NCBI RefSeq assembly: GCF_014196795.1
Contig: NZ_JACIEJ010000002.1
Coordinates: 310,001-374,000 of the forward strand
Reading direction: 5' to 3'
DNA from: Sagittula marina
Lineage (GTDB): Bacteria; Pseudomonadota; Alphaproteobacteria; Rhodobacterales; Rhodobacteraceae
DNA length: 64,000 nt
Positions 42,521 through 53,139 of this stretch are shown here, one piece after another. Both the position numbers and the translations under genes were made by a program. Every line of letters starts with the position of its first letter. The first letter of the stretch is position 1. Below the pieces are notes generated by a model, which worked only from the letters and a program-made list of their open reading frames with translations, made no database searches and was not told where the DNA came from.

Positions 42521-43518
42521 GCCGCCTGCGCCAGATTGATACGCTGCATGGCCTCTGCCCCGATCTCAAAGGACCGCAAGCGGGCCGCATGGTCATAGAT
42601 GTGGCCGGTGAGGATCACCTCGTCGGGGCGGTGCGTCGCGATCAAAGCGCGCAACTGCTGCTCCACCTGCGCCGCATCGCCGACGGCAGTCACACGCAAG
42701 GCTTCGTTCACCTGCGGAATCGCCCCCTCGGGCACGACCGAAGACAGATCATCCACAGGCGGGGGCAGCTTGCCCGGCGTCCCCGTGCGCAACCGGTAAA
42801 AGGACTGCTGCATGGAGGTTCGCAGCTTGCGCGCTTCCCCTTCCGTATCTGCGGCGAACAGGTTCACCGCCAGCATGGCGTGCGGCTTGGCCAGCGTCTC
42901 GGACGGCTTGAAGTAGCGCCGATAGACCTCGAAGGCCTGCTCCAGCGCCGCCGGGGCAAAGTGCGAGGCAAAGGCATAGGGCAGCCCAAGGGCGGCAGCC
43001 ACCTGCGCCCCGTAAAGCGACGACCCAAGCACCCACAGCGGCACCTCGGTTCCCGCACCTGGGTGCGCCTGAACGGCGCGGTTCGGGTTTTCTGCGCCAA
43101 AGAGTTCTCGCAATTCAGCCACTTCATTGGGAAAATTCTCGGCACGGCCATGATGCACACCAAGCGCTTTCATCACCGCATGATCACCGCCCGGAGCACG
43201 CCCCAGCCCTAGGTCGATCCGTCCCGGATAGAGCGTTGCCAGGGTGCCGAACGCCTCGGCCACGGCGAGCGGAGCATGGTTGGGCAGCATGATGCCGCCC
43301 GCACCGACGCGCATTGTCTTGGTCAGCCCGGCCACGTGACCGATCAGCACCGCCGTCGCGGCCGACGCGATCCCGGCCATGTTGTGGTGCTCTGCCAGCC
43401 AATAGCGATGATAGCCCAAGCCTTCGGCGTGCTGCGCCAAGGCGCCGGTGTTGCGCAATGCGTCGGCAGTGGTGGACCCTTCGGGAACAGGCGCGAGGTC
43501 GAGCAAAGAATAATGCAT
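42517..43518 (-). CDS. LLM-class flavin-dependent oxidoreductase
   Basis: 333 residues from the ATG at 43518 with AAAGGAG upstream. Luciferase-like TIM-barrel features: [39 protein letters not shown] and VLGSSLYGA. These enzymes use reduced flavin and oxygen. The [14 protein letters not shown] beginning and the overall length match the YhbW-like subgroup. The substrate is unknown. It is coupled to the L,D-transpeptidase-like gene. Confidence 0.88.
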   Translation of the reverse strand: MHYSLLDLAPVPEGSTTADALRNTGALAQHAEGLGYHRYWLAEHHNMAGIASAATAVLIGHVAGLTKTMRVGAGGIMLPNHAPLAVAEAFGTLATLYPGRIDLGLGRAPGGDHAVMKALGVHHGRAENFPNEVAELRELFGAENPNRAVQAHPGAGTEVPLWVLGSSLYGAQVAAALGLPYAFASHFAPAALEQAFEVYRRYFKPSETLAKPHAMLAVNLFAADTEGEARKLRTSMQQSFYRLRTGTPGKLPPPVDDLSSVVPEGAIPQVNEALRVTAVGDAAQVEQQLRALIATHRPDEVILTGHIYDHAARLRSFEIGAEAMQRINLAQAA

Positions 43519-43562
43519 ATCAGACTCCTTTGAACCAAGAATGGGGATCTGAACCGCTCGGT

Positions 43563-44165
43563 TCAAGTCTGAATATATGTTTGTGGCATGTATCCTGCGC
43601 GCAAGACCGGAATAACGGGCGCCGGCGTCAGCACTTTCACGTGCTTTGGCAGAGCGTTGGCAGGGGCATACCCGTCAAACGACCAGCGCCAGATACCCTG
43701 CCGGATCAGGTAGGCGTCCGCGCCCACGGCGACCATGGTGCCATCTGGCAAATCCGCCGCCTGTGCCTCGAACGTTACTTTCCGGCGCCGTTGGATGCGC
43801 GCCCGGTGCAGTATCCGGTCGATGCTTTGCGGCAGAGATCTCCCCGCCTCTGGCCCTCCGTGAACGTCGCGCCAAATCCGCGTGAAGGCAGCGTATCGGT
43901 CACGCTGGCACTCGCCACAGGGGCGATGCCCCGCCGCCAGGGCCGTCGCCTCATCCAGAAAGAACAGCTCTGCATAGGTGCCCGGCGACATGACCTTTCG
44001 GTGCCGCCCCTTGAAGCTCAAGACACAGCACACCCAGTTCTGATGCACATGTGTACGGATCACGCTGTGCCCGTCGTGCACAATACCGCGGTTTCCCATG
44101 CGGGTGCCGCGGGCCTTTGTGACAGTGAACCGCCCGAAGGGATCGACACGATTTTGCAAGGGCAT
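43563..44165 (-). CDS. conserved protein of unknown function with CGEC motif
   Basis: 200 residues, basic, with [16 protein letters not shown] near the middle, which suggests a metal- or nucleic-acid-binding site, and an IWRWSFDGY segment later. It has no signal peptide or membrane helix. Its start lies 20 nt from the ribA stop on the same strand, so it is probably in an operon with ribA. The family was not recognised. Confidence 0.72.
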   Translation of the reverse strand: MPLQNRVDPFGRFTVTKARGTRMGNRGIVHDGHSVIRTHVHQNWVCCVLSFKGRHRKVMSPGTYAELFFLDEATALAAGHRPCGECQRDRYAAFTRIWRDVHGGPEAGRSLPQSIDRILHRARIQRRRKVTFEAQAADLPDGTMVAVGADAYLIRQGIWRWSFDGYAPANALPKHVKVLTPAPVIPVLRAGYMPQTYIQT

Positions 44166-44185
44166 GGCGGCCTCTCCGCAGGCTC

Positions 44186-45262
44186 TCAGAGCAGATGGCC
44201 TGACTTCTCAGCCTTCACCGCGAGATACCGCTCGTTGTGTGCCGACAGCCCGACCTTCAGCGGCACGCGCTCTGTCACATCAATGCCGCTGGCCGTCATC
44301 ATGGCAATCTTGGCAGGGTTGTTGGTCATCAAGCGGACCGCCGAAAAGCCAAGCTTTTCCAGGATCTGCGCGCCAAGCCGGAAGTCGCGTTCGTCATCCT
44401 CAAACCCCAGCCGATGGTTTGCCTCCACCGTGTCAAAGCCCTGATCCTGCAAGGCATATGCCCGCATCTTGTTGGCCAGACCGATCCCGCGCCCCTCCTG
44501 TTGGAGATAGAGCAAGACCCCCTCGCCCTGCTCACCCATCTGCGCCAGCGCCGCGTTCAGCTGCGGCCCGCAATCGCATTTCAAAGAGCCCAGAAGGTCG
44601 CCGGTAAAACACGCGGAATGCAGCCGCGCGAGCACAGGTTTGGAACGGTCCGGGCGGCCGATCTCGATGGCGTAATGCTCGTCCGACCCATCGTCGGGGC
44701 GGAATATATGCAGCCTCGCGTTCTCTGCCGCGCGCAGCGGCACGCGGGCGGACACCACATGACCCAAGGCGTGCAGCGATGCCATCAACGGCCCTGCGGC
44801 CACGGCATCGAGTTCAGTCAGCAGCTGCCCCGTGGCATAATCGGCCCGAACCGGCACCACCAGGGCGGCTGGCAAAAGGCGCGCCGCCTTGCACAGGGCG
44901 ATGGCCACCCGGTGCATCACCGCCTCACCGTCGCGGCGGCTGGCCAAGGGGCCCTTCATCGGTTGCGCCAGATCCTCGGAGGGGTCGGCGATGCCCTGAA
45001 CCCACTCCAGCCCCGCACGACCGGGCACGATCACCCGCGCCAGATCGCCGTCGTACGCCCGCGCCTTGAGCGTCTCCGCCCGCCGTCCGGTGATCGCCAG
45101 ATCCACGGCACCAAGCGCCAGCACCTCGGCCAGGCGGACCTCGGAGACGGTTTCGGCAGCAGCCACCAGCACCGCGCCGTCCTTGCCATGCAGCACAACC
45201 GGAACGCCCATGCGCAGATCACCCCGCGCCCGCGCCAGTAATTCTGTCAGATCCGGTCCCAT
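44186..45262 (-). CDS. ribA: GTP cyclohydrolase II with degenerate DHBP-synthase-like N-terminus
   Basis: 358 residues. The C-terminal half (from about 190) is a full GTP cyclohydrolase [24 protein letters not shown] supplies the three zinc cysteines, [17 protein letters not shown] the catalytic segment and LMTNNP the later loop. The N-terminal half resembles RibB in length and some strands but lacks its acidic catalytic motif. The enzyme converts GTP to the first riboflavin intermediate. It is divergently oriented to the response regulator at 45419. Confidence 0.92.
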   Translation of the reverse strand: MGPDLTELLARARGDLRMGVPVVLHGKDGAVLVAAAETVSEVRLAEVLALGAVDLAITGRRAETLKARAYDGDLARVIVPGRAGLEWVQGIADPSEDLAQPMKGPLASRRDGEAVMHRVAIALCKAARLLPAALVVPVRADYATGQLLTELDAVAAGPLMASLHALGHVVSARVPLRAAENARLHIFRPDDGSDEHYAIEIGRPDRSKPVLARLHSACFTGDLLGSLKCDCGPQLNAALAQMGEQGEGVLLYLQQEGRGIGLANKMRAYALQDQGFDTVEANHRLGFEDDERDFRLGAQILEKLGFSAVRLMTNNPAKIAMMTASGIDVTERVPLKVGLSAHNERYLAVKAEKSGHLL

Positions 45263-45418
45263 GGGCAGCCTCGCGTTACAAAACCCGGTTTTTCCTGTAA
45301 CAATCCGTCCTCACAGACACGAGAGCGTGAGAAGACTGCCACAATTCTTGTCAGCACCCCTGCTTGCCGCCATCTGCCATGAAAGGCAACAGCCGGTCAC
45401 AATTGCTGGAGGTAACCC

Positions 45419-46105
45419 ATGGCACAACTGAGAAACATCCTATTGGTCGATGACGACGAGGACCTGCGCGAAGCGCTGGCTGAACAGCTGGTCATGACAG
45501 AGGACTTCGAGGTGTTCGAGGCCGACAGCGCCGCCACCGCCATGGCCCGTGCCAAGGAACAGATCTACGACCTGATCATCCTTGATGTGGGGCTGCCCGA
45601 CACCGATGGGCGTGAGTTGTGCCGCCTGATGCGCAAGCAAGGCGTGAAATCACCGATCCTGATGTTGACCGGTCACGACAGCGATGCGGACACGATCCTT
45701 GGCCTTGATGCCGGGGCCAATGACTACGTGACCAAGCCATTCAAGTTTCCGGTCCTGCTCGCCCGCATCCGTGCGCAGCTGCGCCAGCATGAACAGTCCG
45801 AGGACGCCGTCTTCACCGTCGGGCCCTACACCTTCAAACCGGCGATGAAGACGCTGGAGACAGAGGACAGCCGCAAGATCCGCCTGACGGAGAAAGAGAC
45901 GAACATCCTCAAGTTCCTCTACCGCTCCGCCGATGGTGTGGTCCCCCGCGACACGCTTTTGCACGAGGTCTGGGGCTACAACGCAGGCGTGACGACCCAC
46001 ACGCTGGAAACCCACATTTATCGCCTGCGTCAGAAAATCGAGCCCGACCCCTCGAACGCGCAGCTTTTGGTGACGGAGTCCGGCGGCTATCGACTGGTAT
46101 CGTGA
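45419..46105 (+). CDS. OmpR/PhoB-type response regulator
   Basis: 228 residues. The receiver domain has the acidic pair in VDDDED, phosphoacceptor Asp in LILDVGLPD (about residue 60), Thr and Lys in LTGHDS and TKPFK. The C-terminal winged helix reads LTEKETNILKFLYRS, then THTLETHIYRLRQKIEPD. GGAGG precedes the ATG. No histidine kinase gene is adjacent, so it is an orphan; the sequence style is that of conserved alphaproteobacterial envelope or cell-cycle regulators, but I do not assign a name. Confidence 0.92.
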   Translation: MAQLRNILLVDDDEDLREALAEQLVMTEDFEVFEADSAATAMARAKEQIYDLIILDVGLPDTDGRELCRLMRKQGVKSPILMLTGHDSDADTILGLDAGANDYVTKPFKFPVLLARIRAQLRQHEQSEDAVFTVGPYTFKPAMKTLETEDSRKIRLTEKETNILKFLYRSADGVVPRDTLLHEVWGYNAGVTTHTLETHIYRLRQKIEPDPSNAQLLVTESGGYRLVS

Positions 46106-46249
46106 CCCGGCGCGACCATACCTAGGTCGAACTTCTCGGGCTTGGGTTTGGGCAATACAGTATTGAGAGACGGCAAGCGGCGCGAGCCGCCTGACACAAG
46201 TTCCCGTCGCATATGCGGGTCATCATATGCACCTCCCTGTTGGACTTGG

Positions 46250-46277
46250 CCCGGGCATTGCCCGGGTCTTTTTTTTT
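46250..46277 (+). terminator. rho-independent terminator
   Basis: CCCGGGC-ATT-GCCCGGG followed by TC and nine T residues. It lies 145 nt after the response regulator stop, preceded by a CCTCCC-containing stretch, so it may end either that transcript or a separate small RNA. Confidence 0.85.
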
Positions 46278-46373
46278 GTCGCAACGCCGGTCTTCGCCGC
46301 CTCGGGAGGCGGATTTACCGCGCCTGTCCAAAGTCACGTGGGGCTAGGAATCCAAAGACCGAAGCGCATGGCC

Positions 46374-46721
46374 TTATCGCGCGTCAAGATATTGGCGCAC
46401 AGCCTCCTGGACATGGCGAAAGCGATCCCCACCCAGATGCTTCCCACCGTACCAGCGCGTGACGACCACGATTTCGTTGCGCAGATCTTCGCGTTCCAGC
46501 ATCCGCAGGATCACCATGCCTGCACCGCTTTCCCCATCGTCGTTCTTCAGCGGCGCGTCCTCGGTGAGGCAAGCCCATGTGTTATGCGTCGCCTTGGCGA
46601 ATTTCTTGCGCCGCTTGAGCTCCTTGAGGAAGGCGGCGGCCTCATCCGAGCCAGAACAGGGACCGCCCGCTACGGCATAGCGCGATCCACGATCAGATAT
46701 GATATTTTCCAGAACCAGCAT
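46374..46721 (-). CDS. IMPACT/YigZ N-domain protein
   Basis: 115 residues from the ATG at 46721; longer in-frame starts up to 46913 lack the family pattern. It contains the IMPACT N-terminal signature: SGAGMVILRMLEREDLRNEIVVVTRWYGGKHLGGDR. The full family is about 200 residues with a second domain; this one has only the first. The family is linked to translational control but its biochemical role is unclear. The start has no strong ribosome site. Confidence 0.8.
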   Translation of the reverse strand: MLVLENIISDRGSRYAVAGGPCSGSDEAAAFLKELKRRKKFAKATHNTWACLTEDAPLKNDDGESGAGMVILRMLEREDLRNEIVVVTRWYGGKHLGGDRFRHVQEAVRQYLDAR

Positions 46722-46983
46722 GGCGCACAGTCTTAGCAGCGCTCCCACCCGCGCAAAACCGCAAACTGCCGCTTGATTGAGACAGGCTTCGGCGGTTTCG
46801 CCGAGACCCATTTTTCGCTCGTGACGTTTTGGATGGGTCAGCGTCTTTGATCCGCGTTTTGACAGGAGCGCCCTCAAAGACAGTCGGTATTTATCCGGGT
46901 TTATTCCCCGCAATATTCACCACATCATGCGGCATGTGGCACCGCAGATTGTAGCGGCGCGGCACAATCGCTAAGCTTGGAGA

Positions 46984-47793
46984 ATGTCGGATTTGAAACC
47001 ACCGCCCCGCCACCTGGAATACCCCGATCTCGCTGTGCCTGTTCGGGACTGGTGGGCGCGCGATTACGACCATGTTTTCGTGGTCTTCAATCCGTTCTTC
47101 ACCGTTCCGGGGCACCATCCTGCAACCTCCGTCTTTGGACCGATCGAAATGGACGCCGCCAGCGCGCGGGACGCCATGGTGCAGGCGCAGGTTCTGCAGG
47201 CGCACCCGGATATGGCACCGCCGGATTTCCCCGACACCATCAAGACCACCGGGCAGCCCGTCCGCTGGGAGGCCGTGCGTCAGGCCATCGGCGCACCGGA
47301 TCAGGAAACCTTCGAGCGCACTGTCTGGCTTTGGACGCTGGACGTGGACCGCGATGACCGCGATCCTCAGATCAGCGCCGCGCTTGACCGCCATTGCGAG
47401 AGCATGGGGCTGTATTCGCCGGAGGAAGACCTGCTGCCCGCCGTTATGGAGCCGCAACTGGGCCGCTACCTGCAAGCACTGGATCTGGACAAGGTCACGC
47501 TGTGGAGCGAATGGCGCGAGCGGGCCCGGTCGATCCCGACCGAAACCCTGTTGCCGCCACACCCCGCGCAGGACATTCCGGGGGAAAAGGTCTCGGCCGT
47601 GGCGGCGTCGGGCCTGATCCTGACCTGGGCGTTTGACGATGTGGTGGGCCTGCTTGCGGTGACCGACGCGCTGTATCAGCAGGCGCAGCCGCAGGACTTC
47701 CTCGAGTGTCGGCCGCTTCACCCTGACAGCTATGCGGATCTGTTCAATCCGCGCGATGCCTTTGACCGGACGCCAAAAGCCCGCTCGCAGTAA
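46984..47793 (+). CDS. conserved protein of unknown function
   Basis: 269 residues, acidic and Trp-rich, with no signal peptide or membrane helix. DWWARDYDHVFVVFNPFF and GLILTWAFDDVVGLLAVTDALYQ are its most distinctive parts. It has no recognised family. It ends 19 nt before a bidirectional stem-loop that separates it from the convergent pnp gene. Confidence 0.75.
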   Translation: MSDLKPPPRHLEYPDLAVPVRDWWARDYDHVFVVFNPFFTVPGHHPATSVFGPIEMDAASARDAMVQAQVLQAHPDMAPPDFPDTIKTTGQPVRWEAVRQAIGAPDQETFERTVWLWTLDVDRDDRDPQISAALDRHCESMGLYSPEEDLLPAVMEPQLGRYLQALDLDKVTLWSEWRERARSIPTETLLPPHPAQDIPGEKVSAVAASGLILTWAFDDVVGLLAVTDALYQQAQPQDFLECRPLHPDSYADLFNPRDAFDRTPKARSQ

Positions 47794-47811
47794 CCCTCCC
47801 GGAAAAGCAAA

Positions 47812-47835
47812 CGGGCGGTCCCGAAGGACCGCCCG
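47812..47835. terminator. bidirectional stem-loop between convergent genes
   Basis: CGGGCGGTCC and GGACCGCCCG form a perfect 10-bp stem with a CGAA tetraloop, placed between the stop at 47793 and the pnp stop at 47897. The stem is very stable though the T tract is missing on both sides. Confidence 0.6.
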
Positions 47836-47896
47836 CTGAATATGAGCAACGTGGACGCAGGTCGGGGTTGGACCCCGACCCAAGACCCAAAAGGTC

Positions 47897-50032
47897 TTAT
47901 TCGGCCTGCTCGTCTTCTTTTGCCAGCTCGGTGCCGGTTTCCTGATCGACCATCTTCATGGCGAGGCGCACCTTGCCGCGGTCGTCAAAGCCCAGCAGCT
48001 TCACGTAGACTTCCTGGCCTTCCTTCAGCACATCCGACGGATGGTTCAGGCGACGGTTTTCGATCTGGCTGACGTGCACGAGACCGTCGCGCTTGCCAAA
48101 GAAGTTCACGAAGGCGCCGAAATCGACGATCTTCACGACCTTGCCTTTGTACACCTGACCTTCTTCCGGCTCTGCCACGATCGAATAGATCATGTCATAG
48201 GCCTTCTGGATGGCTTCACCGTTCGGCGAGGCGATCTTGATCACACCGTCGTCGTTGATGTCGACCTTCGCACCAGAGGTTTCCACGATTTCGCGGATGA
48301 CCTTACCGCCCGAACCGATCACTTCACGGATCTTGTCGGTGGGGATGTTCATGGTCTCGATGCGCGGCGCGTGTTCGGAGAAGGTGCCCGCCTCGGTGAT
48401 CGCCTTGGACATCTCTTCCAGGATGTGCAGGCGGCCTGCCTTGGCCTGACCCAGCGCGGTCTTCATGATCTCGGGCGTGATGCCAGCGACCTTGATGTCC
48501 ATCTGCAGCGACGTGATGCCGTTTTCGGTGCCAGCGACTTTGAAGTCCATGTCGCCGAGGTGATCTTCGTCACCCAGGATGTCCGACAGGATGCCGTAGT
48601 TGCCGTCTTCTTCCAGCACCAGACCCATGGCCACACCGGCCACGGCAGCCTTCAGCGGCACACCGGCGTCCATCATGGACAGGGAGCCACCGCACACGGA
48701 CGCCATGGAGGACGAGCCGTTGGATTCGGTGATCTCGGAGACCAGGCGGATGGTGTAGGGGAAGTCGGTCGCTGCTGGCAGAACCGCCTGCAACGCGCGC
48801 CATGCGAGCTTGCCGTGACCGATTTCACGACGGCCCGGACCGCTCACACGACCCACTTCGCCAACCGAATAGGGAGGGAAGTTGTAGTGCAGCAGGAAGT
48901 TGGATTTGAAGTTGCCGTGCAGCGCGTCGATGAACTGCTCATCGTCGCCGGTGCCCAGCGTGGTCACGACCAGCGCCTGAGTCTCACCACGGGTGAACAG
49001 GGCAGAACCGTGGGTCCGCGGCAGAATGCCGGTTTCGGACACGATGGAGCGCACCTGATCCAGAGCACGACCGTCGATGCGGCGCTTGTTCACCACAACG
49101 TCGGAGCGCAGAACCTGAGATTCCAGCTTTTTCAGCGCGGCGCCAAGGTTGGCATCGGCCAGCTGCTCTTCGTTCAGATCGGATTTGATCTCGTCCTTGA
49201 CGGCGGCAACAGCGGCGGTGCGCTCCTGCTTGTCAGAGATCGCATAAGCGGCCTTCATCTTGTCTTCGCCAGCGGCTTTGACCACGGCGAACAGCTCGGA
49301 ATAATCCGGAGGCGTGAAGTTGAACGGCTCTTTCGCGCATTCTTCGGCCAGCTCGATGATGAGGTCGTTGACCGGCTGGATCTGCTCGTGTGCGAACATC
49401 ACCGCGCCAAGCATTTCCTCTTCGGTCAGCTCGTAGGCTTCGGATTCCACCATCATGACGGCATCTTTGGTGCCTGCCACAACCAGATCGAGGCGCTGCT
49501 CGGGGTTGTTGCGCAGATCGTGCATGTCGTCGACGGTCGGGTTCAGAACGTAGGAGCCGTCCTCGAAGCCGACGCGGCACCCTGCGATCGGACCCATGAA
49601 GGGCGCGCCGGAGATGGTCAGCGCCGCGGAGGCCGCGATCATCGCCACGATGTCAGGATCGTTGACGAGGTCGTGGGACAACACGGTGCACATCACCAGA
49701 ACTTCGTTTTTGAAGCCGGGAACGAACAGCGGGCGGATCGGGCGGTCGATCAGGCGGGCGGTCAGCGTTTCCTTTTCGGTCGGCCGCGCCTCGCGCTTGA
49801 AGAAGCCGCCCGGGATCTTGCCGGCGGCGTAGTATTTCTCTTGGTAGTGAACCGTCAGCGGGAAGAAGTCCTGGCCTTCCTTCTGCTGCTTGGCAAAGGT
49901 CACGTTGGCCATGACGGAGGTCTCGCCCAGAGTGGCGATGACGGTGCCGTCGGCCTGGCGTGCAACCTTGCCGGTTTCCAGCGTGAGCGTTTCTTCGCCC
50001 CACTGGAGTGTCTTTTTCACTTCGTTAAACAT
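47897..50032 (-). CDS. pnp: polynucleotide phosphorylase
   Basis: 711 residues, full length. Two RNase PH-like domains are joined by the helical domain, then KH ([22 protein letters not shown]) and S1 ([20 protein letters not shown]) domains at the C-terminus. [19 protein letters not shown] and [15 protein letters not shown] are active-site hallmarks. It degrades RNA 3' to 5' and is part of the degradosome. Usually pnp follows rpsO directly, but here three plus-strand genes and about 3.1 kb lie between them. Confidence 0.97.
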   Translation of the reverse strand: MFNEVKKTLQWGEETLTLETGKVARQADGTVIATLGETSVMANVTFAKQQKEGQDFFPLTVHYQEKYYAAGKIPGGFFKREARPTEKETLTARLIDRPIRPLFVPGFKNEVLVMCTVLSHDLVNDPDIVAMIAASAALTISGAPFMGPIAGCRVGFEDGSYVLNPTVDDMHDLRNNPEQRLDLVVAGTKDAVMMVESEAYELTEEEMLGAVMFAHEQIQPVNDLIIELAEECAKEPFNFTPPDYSELFAVVKAAGEDKMKAAYAISDKQERTAAVAAVKDEIKSDLNEEQLADANLGAALKKLESQVLRSDVVVNKRRIDGRALDQVRSIVSETGILPRTHGSALFTRGETQALVVTTLGTGDDEQFIDALHGNFKSNFLLHYNFPPYSVGEVGRVSGPGRREIGHGKLAWRALQAVLPAATDFPYTIRLVSEITESNGSSSMASVCGGSLSMMDAGVPLKAAVAGVAMGLVLEEDGNYGILSDILGDEDHLGDMDFKVAGTENGITSLQMDIKVAGITPEIMKTALGQAKAGRLHILEEMSKAITEAGTFSEHAPRIETMNIPTDKIREVIGSGGKVIREIVETSGAKVDINDDGVIKIASPNGEAIQKAYDMIYSIVAEPEEGQVYKGKVVKIVDFGAFVNFFGKRDGLVHVSQIENRRLNHPSDVLKEGQEVYVKLLGFDDRGKVRLAMKMVDQETGTELAKEDEQAE

Positions 50033-50280
50033 CTAGCGTATCCTGTCTGGAGGCACTCCCGAGCCCTCTCGGGTCCCCCGTTTGCATAGCGGCCCCATTG
50101 CCGCCGATCCCTCGTATCGTGTCATGCGCCGGGATCAATGCGTCACGTCTCAGATTGTCGCGCCATACATGAAAATAAGGTCTTTGGGAAGCCGCTTCCG
50201 CATGACGGCGAGTCAAAAGCCGGGTCCGATTGACAGCGCGGTGATCCCGCCGGACCATGCAGCGGACCAAGGAGACGCCA

Positions 50281-50973
50281 ATGTTTGCCAAATCCGACCT
50301 CCGCTATACGGCGCAGCCCCTGCCCTTGCGGCCTGCGCTAACCGATGCTCAGGTGCTGACCGCCGCGCGCACCTTCGAGGACGCCATGTCCACGCGCTGC
50401 ACCACACGCGATTTCGACACCCGCCCGGTGGAGCGCGCCGTGATCGAAAGCGCCATCCGCACCGCAGGTGGTGCGCCGTCTGGCGCCAACCACCAGCCCT
50501 GGCATTTCGTGGCGATTGGCAATCCCGCGCTGAAGGCACAGGTGCGCGCCGCCGCCGAAGAAGAAGAGGCCAGGTTTTACGAGGGCGCCGCCGGCGACGA
50601 GTGGCTTTCGGCCCTCGAACCCATCGGCACCGGCCCATCCAAGCCGCACCTCGAAGACGCCCCCTGGCTGATCGTGATCTTTGCCCAACGCTACGGGGAA
50701 TTCGACGATGGCACACGGTACAAGAATTACTACGTCAACGAATCCGTCGGCATCGCCACCGGCTTTCTGATCGCGGCGCTGCACCAGGCGGGCCTGTCGT
50801 CGCTGACACATACTCCCAATCCGATGAAATTTCTCAATGACCTGTGTCAGCGCCCCGCGTCCGAAAAGCCGGTCATGATCCTCGCGGTGGGACACGCCGC
50901 AGCAGACGCCACCACCCCCGCCGCCGCACGGATCAAAAAACCGCTGGACCAGATCATGACCACTCTGGATTGA
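50281..50973 (+). CDS. nitroreductase family protein
   Basis: 230 residues from the ATG at 50281, with AAGGAG upstream; an ATG at 50257 is in frame but lacks a site. RCTTRDFDTRPVERAVIE binds FMN, GGAPSGANHQPWHFV follows, and NESVGIATGFLIAALHQAGL is the dimer helix. The sequence fits the Frm2/NfsB-like group, which reduces nitro groups or halogenated aromatics with NAD(P)H. It is not related by arrangement to pnp or rpsO. The substrate is unknown. Confidence 0.9.
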   Translation: MFAKSDLRYTAQPLPLRPALTDAQVLTAARTFEDAMSTRCTTRDFDTRPVERAVIESAIRTAGGAPSGANHQPWHFVAIGNPALKAQVRAAAEEEEARFYEGAAGDEWLSALEPIGTGPSKPHLEDAPWLIVIFAQRYGEFDDGTRYKNYYVNESVGIATGFLIAALHQAGLSSLTHTPNPMKFLNDLCQRPASEKPVMILAVGHAAADATTPAAARIKKPLDQIMTTLD

Positions 50974-51077
50974 TTTGAAATGCCATGGGGCGCGCGTTTT
51001 TGGTCCCGCCTCGCGGAAAGCGTGATAGACGCGGCGAAAACCCGTATTTTCTCGCCAATGGAGTCATGTGACATACC

Positions 51078-52331
51078 ATGAGCCTGCTTCAGATCACCTC
51101 GTTTCTTATTGTTCTCGCCGCTGCTTTCGGGGTGGTGAATTACTTTGTTTTCAAACTGCCTTCCGCCATCGGCATCCTTGTGGTCGCGCTGCTGACCTCC
51201 ATGGCGGCACTTGCAGTAGACGCCCTGGTGCCGAGCATCACGCTGGGCGACGATCTGCGAATTCTTGTGACCGGTATCGACTTTTCCGATACCCTGCTCG
51301 AAGGGATGTTGGGGTTTCTGCTTTTTGCCGGTGCCCTTCATGTGAAGCTTTCGGATCTCAAGGCCGTCTGGCCCACGGTGCTGCTGATGGCGACCATCGG
51401 CGTCGCCCTGTCCACCGCGGTGATCGGCATTGGCTTTCACTGGCTCACAGGTGCGCCGCTGCTGGTGGCGCTGATATTCGGCGCTGTGGTCTCCCCAACT
51501 GACCCGGTCGCCGTCATGGGTGTTCTGAAAGAAGCCAATCTGGCCAAATCATTGGAAACACAGGTGGCGGGCGAAAGCCTGTTCAACGACGGCGTCGGGT
51601 ATGTCGTTTTCCTGGTCCTCGTCGGCCTCGCCTATCCGGCCGCCTCTCACGGCGGGGACCACGACGCCGTCACCGGCGCGCTGCTGCTGTTTGTCCAGGA
51701 GGCCCTCGGCGGGGCGGCTCTTGGCTTGGTGCTCGGCTGGCTCACCTTCCGCGTCATGCGCCACATCGACGACTATTCGCTGGAAGTGCTGATGACCCTC
51801 GGACTGGCCTTTGGCGGTTACGAGCTGGCGATCACGCTGCATGTCTCGGCCCCCATCGCCGCGGTCTGCTCGGGCCTTCTGATCGGCGACATCGGTGCCG
51901 CGAAAGGCATGTCCGAACTGACCCGCGAATATGTCGAGAAATTCTGGGTTCTGGTGGACGAAATCCTGAACGCCGTGCTTTTCATGCTGATCGGCGTGGA
52001 AATCTTTGCCGTGCAACTGGAAATGGACATGCTGGTGACCGGCGTCATTTGCATCGCCTTGTCATTGATCGGGCGGCTCGTCGCGGTGGCGGTACCGCTG
52101 GCGCTGCTGAAGCCGTTCCAGACCTTCGCACCCGGCGTTTTGCCGATCATGACATGGGGCGGGCTGAAGGGCGGCATCTCCGTCGCGCTGGCCTTGTCGC
52201 TGCCTGACAGCGAATGGAAGCCGCTGATCCTGACCGTGACCTACGTGATCGTCGTCTTTTCGATCATCGTGCAAGGGCTGACGGTGGGAAAGCTCGCCAA
52301 CAAGGTCGGGCGCGAACCGGATCTTGTCTGA
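51078..52331 (+). CDS. Na+/H+ antiporter (CPA1 family)
   Basis: 417 residues with about 12 membrane segments. The ion-binding region reads GAVVSPTDPVAVMGVLKEA, then ESLFNDGVGYVVF, the hallmark of CPA1 antiporters such as NhaP. The C-terminus is short, without a cytoplasmic regulatory domain. It exchanges Na+ or Li+ for protons across the inner membrane. The stop is followed 74 nt later by the GST gene on the same strand. Confidence 0.9.
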   Translation: MSLLQITSFLIVLAAAFGVVNYFVFKLPSAIGILVVALLTSMAALAVDALVPSITLGDDLRILVTGIDFSDTLLEGMLGFLLFAGALHVKLSDLKAVWPTVLLMATIGVALSTAVIGIGFHWLTGAPLLVALIFGAVVSPTDPVAVMGVLKEANLAKSLETQVAGESLFNDGVGYVVFLVLVGLAYPAASHGGDHDAVTGALLLFVQEALGGAALGLVLGWLTFRVMRHIDDYSLEVLMTLGLAFGGYELAITLHVSAPIAAVCSGLLIGDIGAAKGMSELTREYVEKFWVLVDEILNAVLFMLIGVEIFAVQLEMDMLVTGVICIALSLIGRLVAVAVPLALLKPFQTFAPGVLPIMTWGGLKGGISVALALSLPDSEWKPLILTVTYVIVVFSIIVQGLTVGKLANKVGREPDLV

Positions 52332-52405
52332 CCCGTGTCGGTGCTGCCAGAAATTGACAGCACCCACCGCTAGTCTGAGGGCATCACAAACAAAGGATGT
52401 TCTCC

Positions 52406-53014
52406 ATGATGACCCTCTATCATTCGCCGATGTCACGCTCCTCGCGCCTCGTAACCCTGATCGATGACCTCGGCGCACAGGACCACGTTGACATCCATAT
52501 GACCTCAATCAAGCGCAGCGATGGAAGCGGCGCGGCGGACCCGGCCAATCCGCACCCCGACAAGAAGGTTCCCGCGTTGGATCACGATGGCACAGTGATC
52601 GTCGAGAGCATCGCCATAGCGCAGCACCTGTGCGATGTTTTTCCGGACGCGGGCCTGATGCCCGCTATCGGCACGCCGGACCGCGCGAAATGTCTGGAAT
52701 GGCTGGCGTGGAACGCCGGTGTCGTAGAGCCTGTCACTCTCGCCAAGATGGCCGGTATCGATAACCCTCTGTTCCAAAGCACGTTTCGCGGTTGGGACGA
52801 TCTGGTCGAACGGCTGACCACGACGCTCGGGGGGCAGCCGTGGCTCTTGGGCGAGACTTATAGTGTCGCCGATCTGATGGTGCATTCGCTGTTCAACTGG
52901 ATGCCAGACCTTTTGCCGGACCACGACGGTGTGCGTGACTGGCATGAACGGATGCAGGCACGCCCTTCGGCGCAGCGTACATGGCAGCGTGATCAGGCCG
53001 CGATGGCCGCCTGA
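52406..53014 (+). CDS. glutathione S-transferase
   Basis: 202 residues from the ATG at 52406, eight nt after AAAGGA. The thioredoxin-like domain has YHSPMSRSSRL near the start, KVPALDHDG (cis-Pro) and VESIAIAQHL for glutathione binding; the helical C-terminal domain ends with LLGETYSVADLM, the N-capping motif. It conjugates glutathione to electrophiles. The catalytic Ser/Tyr is Ser within SPMSRSS, by position. Confidence 0.9.
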   Translation: MMTLYHSPMSRSSRLVTLIDDLGAQDHVDIHMTSIKRSDGSGAADPANPHPDKKVPALDHDGTVIVESIAIAQHLCDVFPDAGLMPAIGTPDRAKCLEWLAWNAGVVEPVTLAKMAGIDNPLFQSTFRGWDDLVERLTTTLGGQPWLLGETYSVADLMVHSLFNWMPDLLPDHDGVRDWHERMQARPSAQRTWQRDQAAMAA

Positions 53015-53060
53015 CCCTCGCAGCGGGGCATCCCCGCACGACCACGCACGACCACGCCAA

Positions 53061-53096
53061 AGAAAAACGCCCGCGCCGAAAATCGGAGCGGGCGTT
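53061..53096 (-). terminator. rpsO terminator
   Basis: AACGCCCGC and GCGGGCGTT form the stem. On the minus strand TTTTTC follows, 43 nt after the rpsO stop. In the plus direction it may also end the GST transcript. Confidence 0.75.
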
Positions 53097-53139
53097 TCCC
53101 TGTCCCTCGAACGCGTAACGTGCGTTCGGATAAATACGC

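Noticed and set aside
48041-50089. A 682-codon plus-strand frame opposite pnp
   Set aside because: A shadow of pnp; no start signal and no recognisable domain, while pnp has all its domains.
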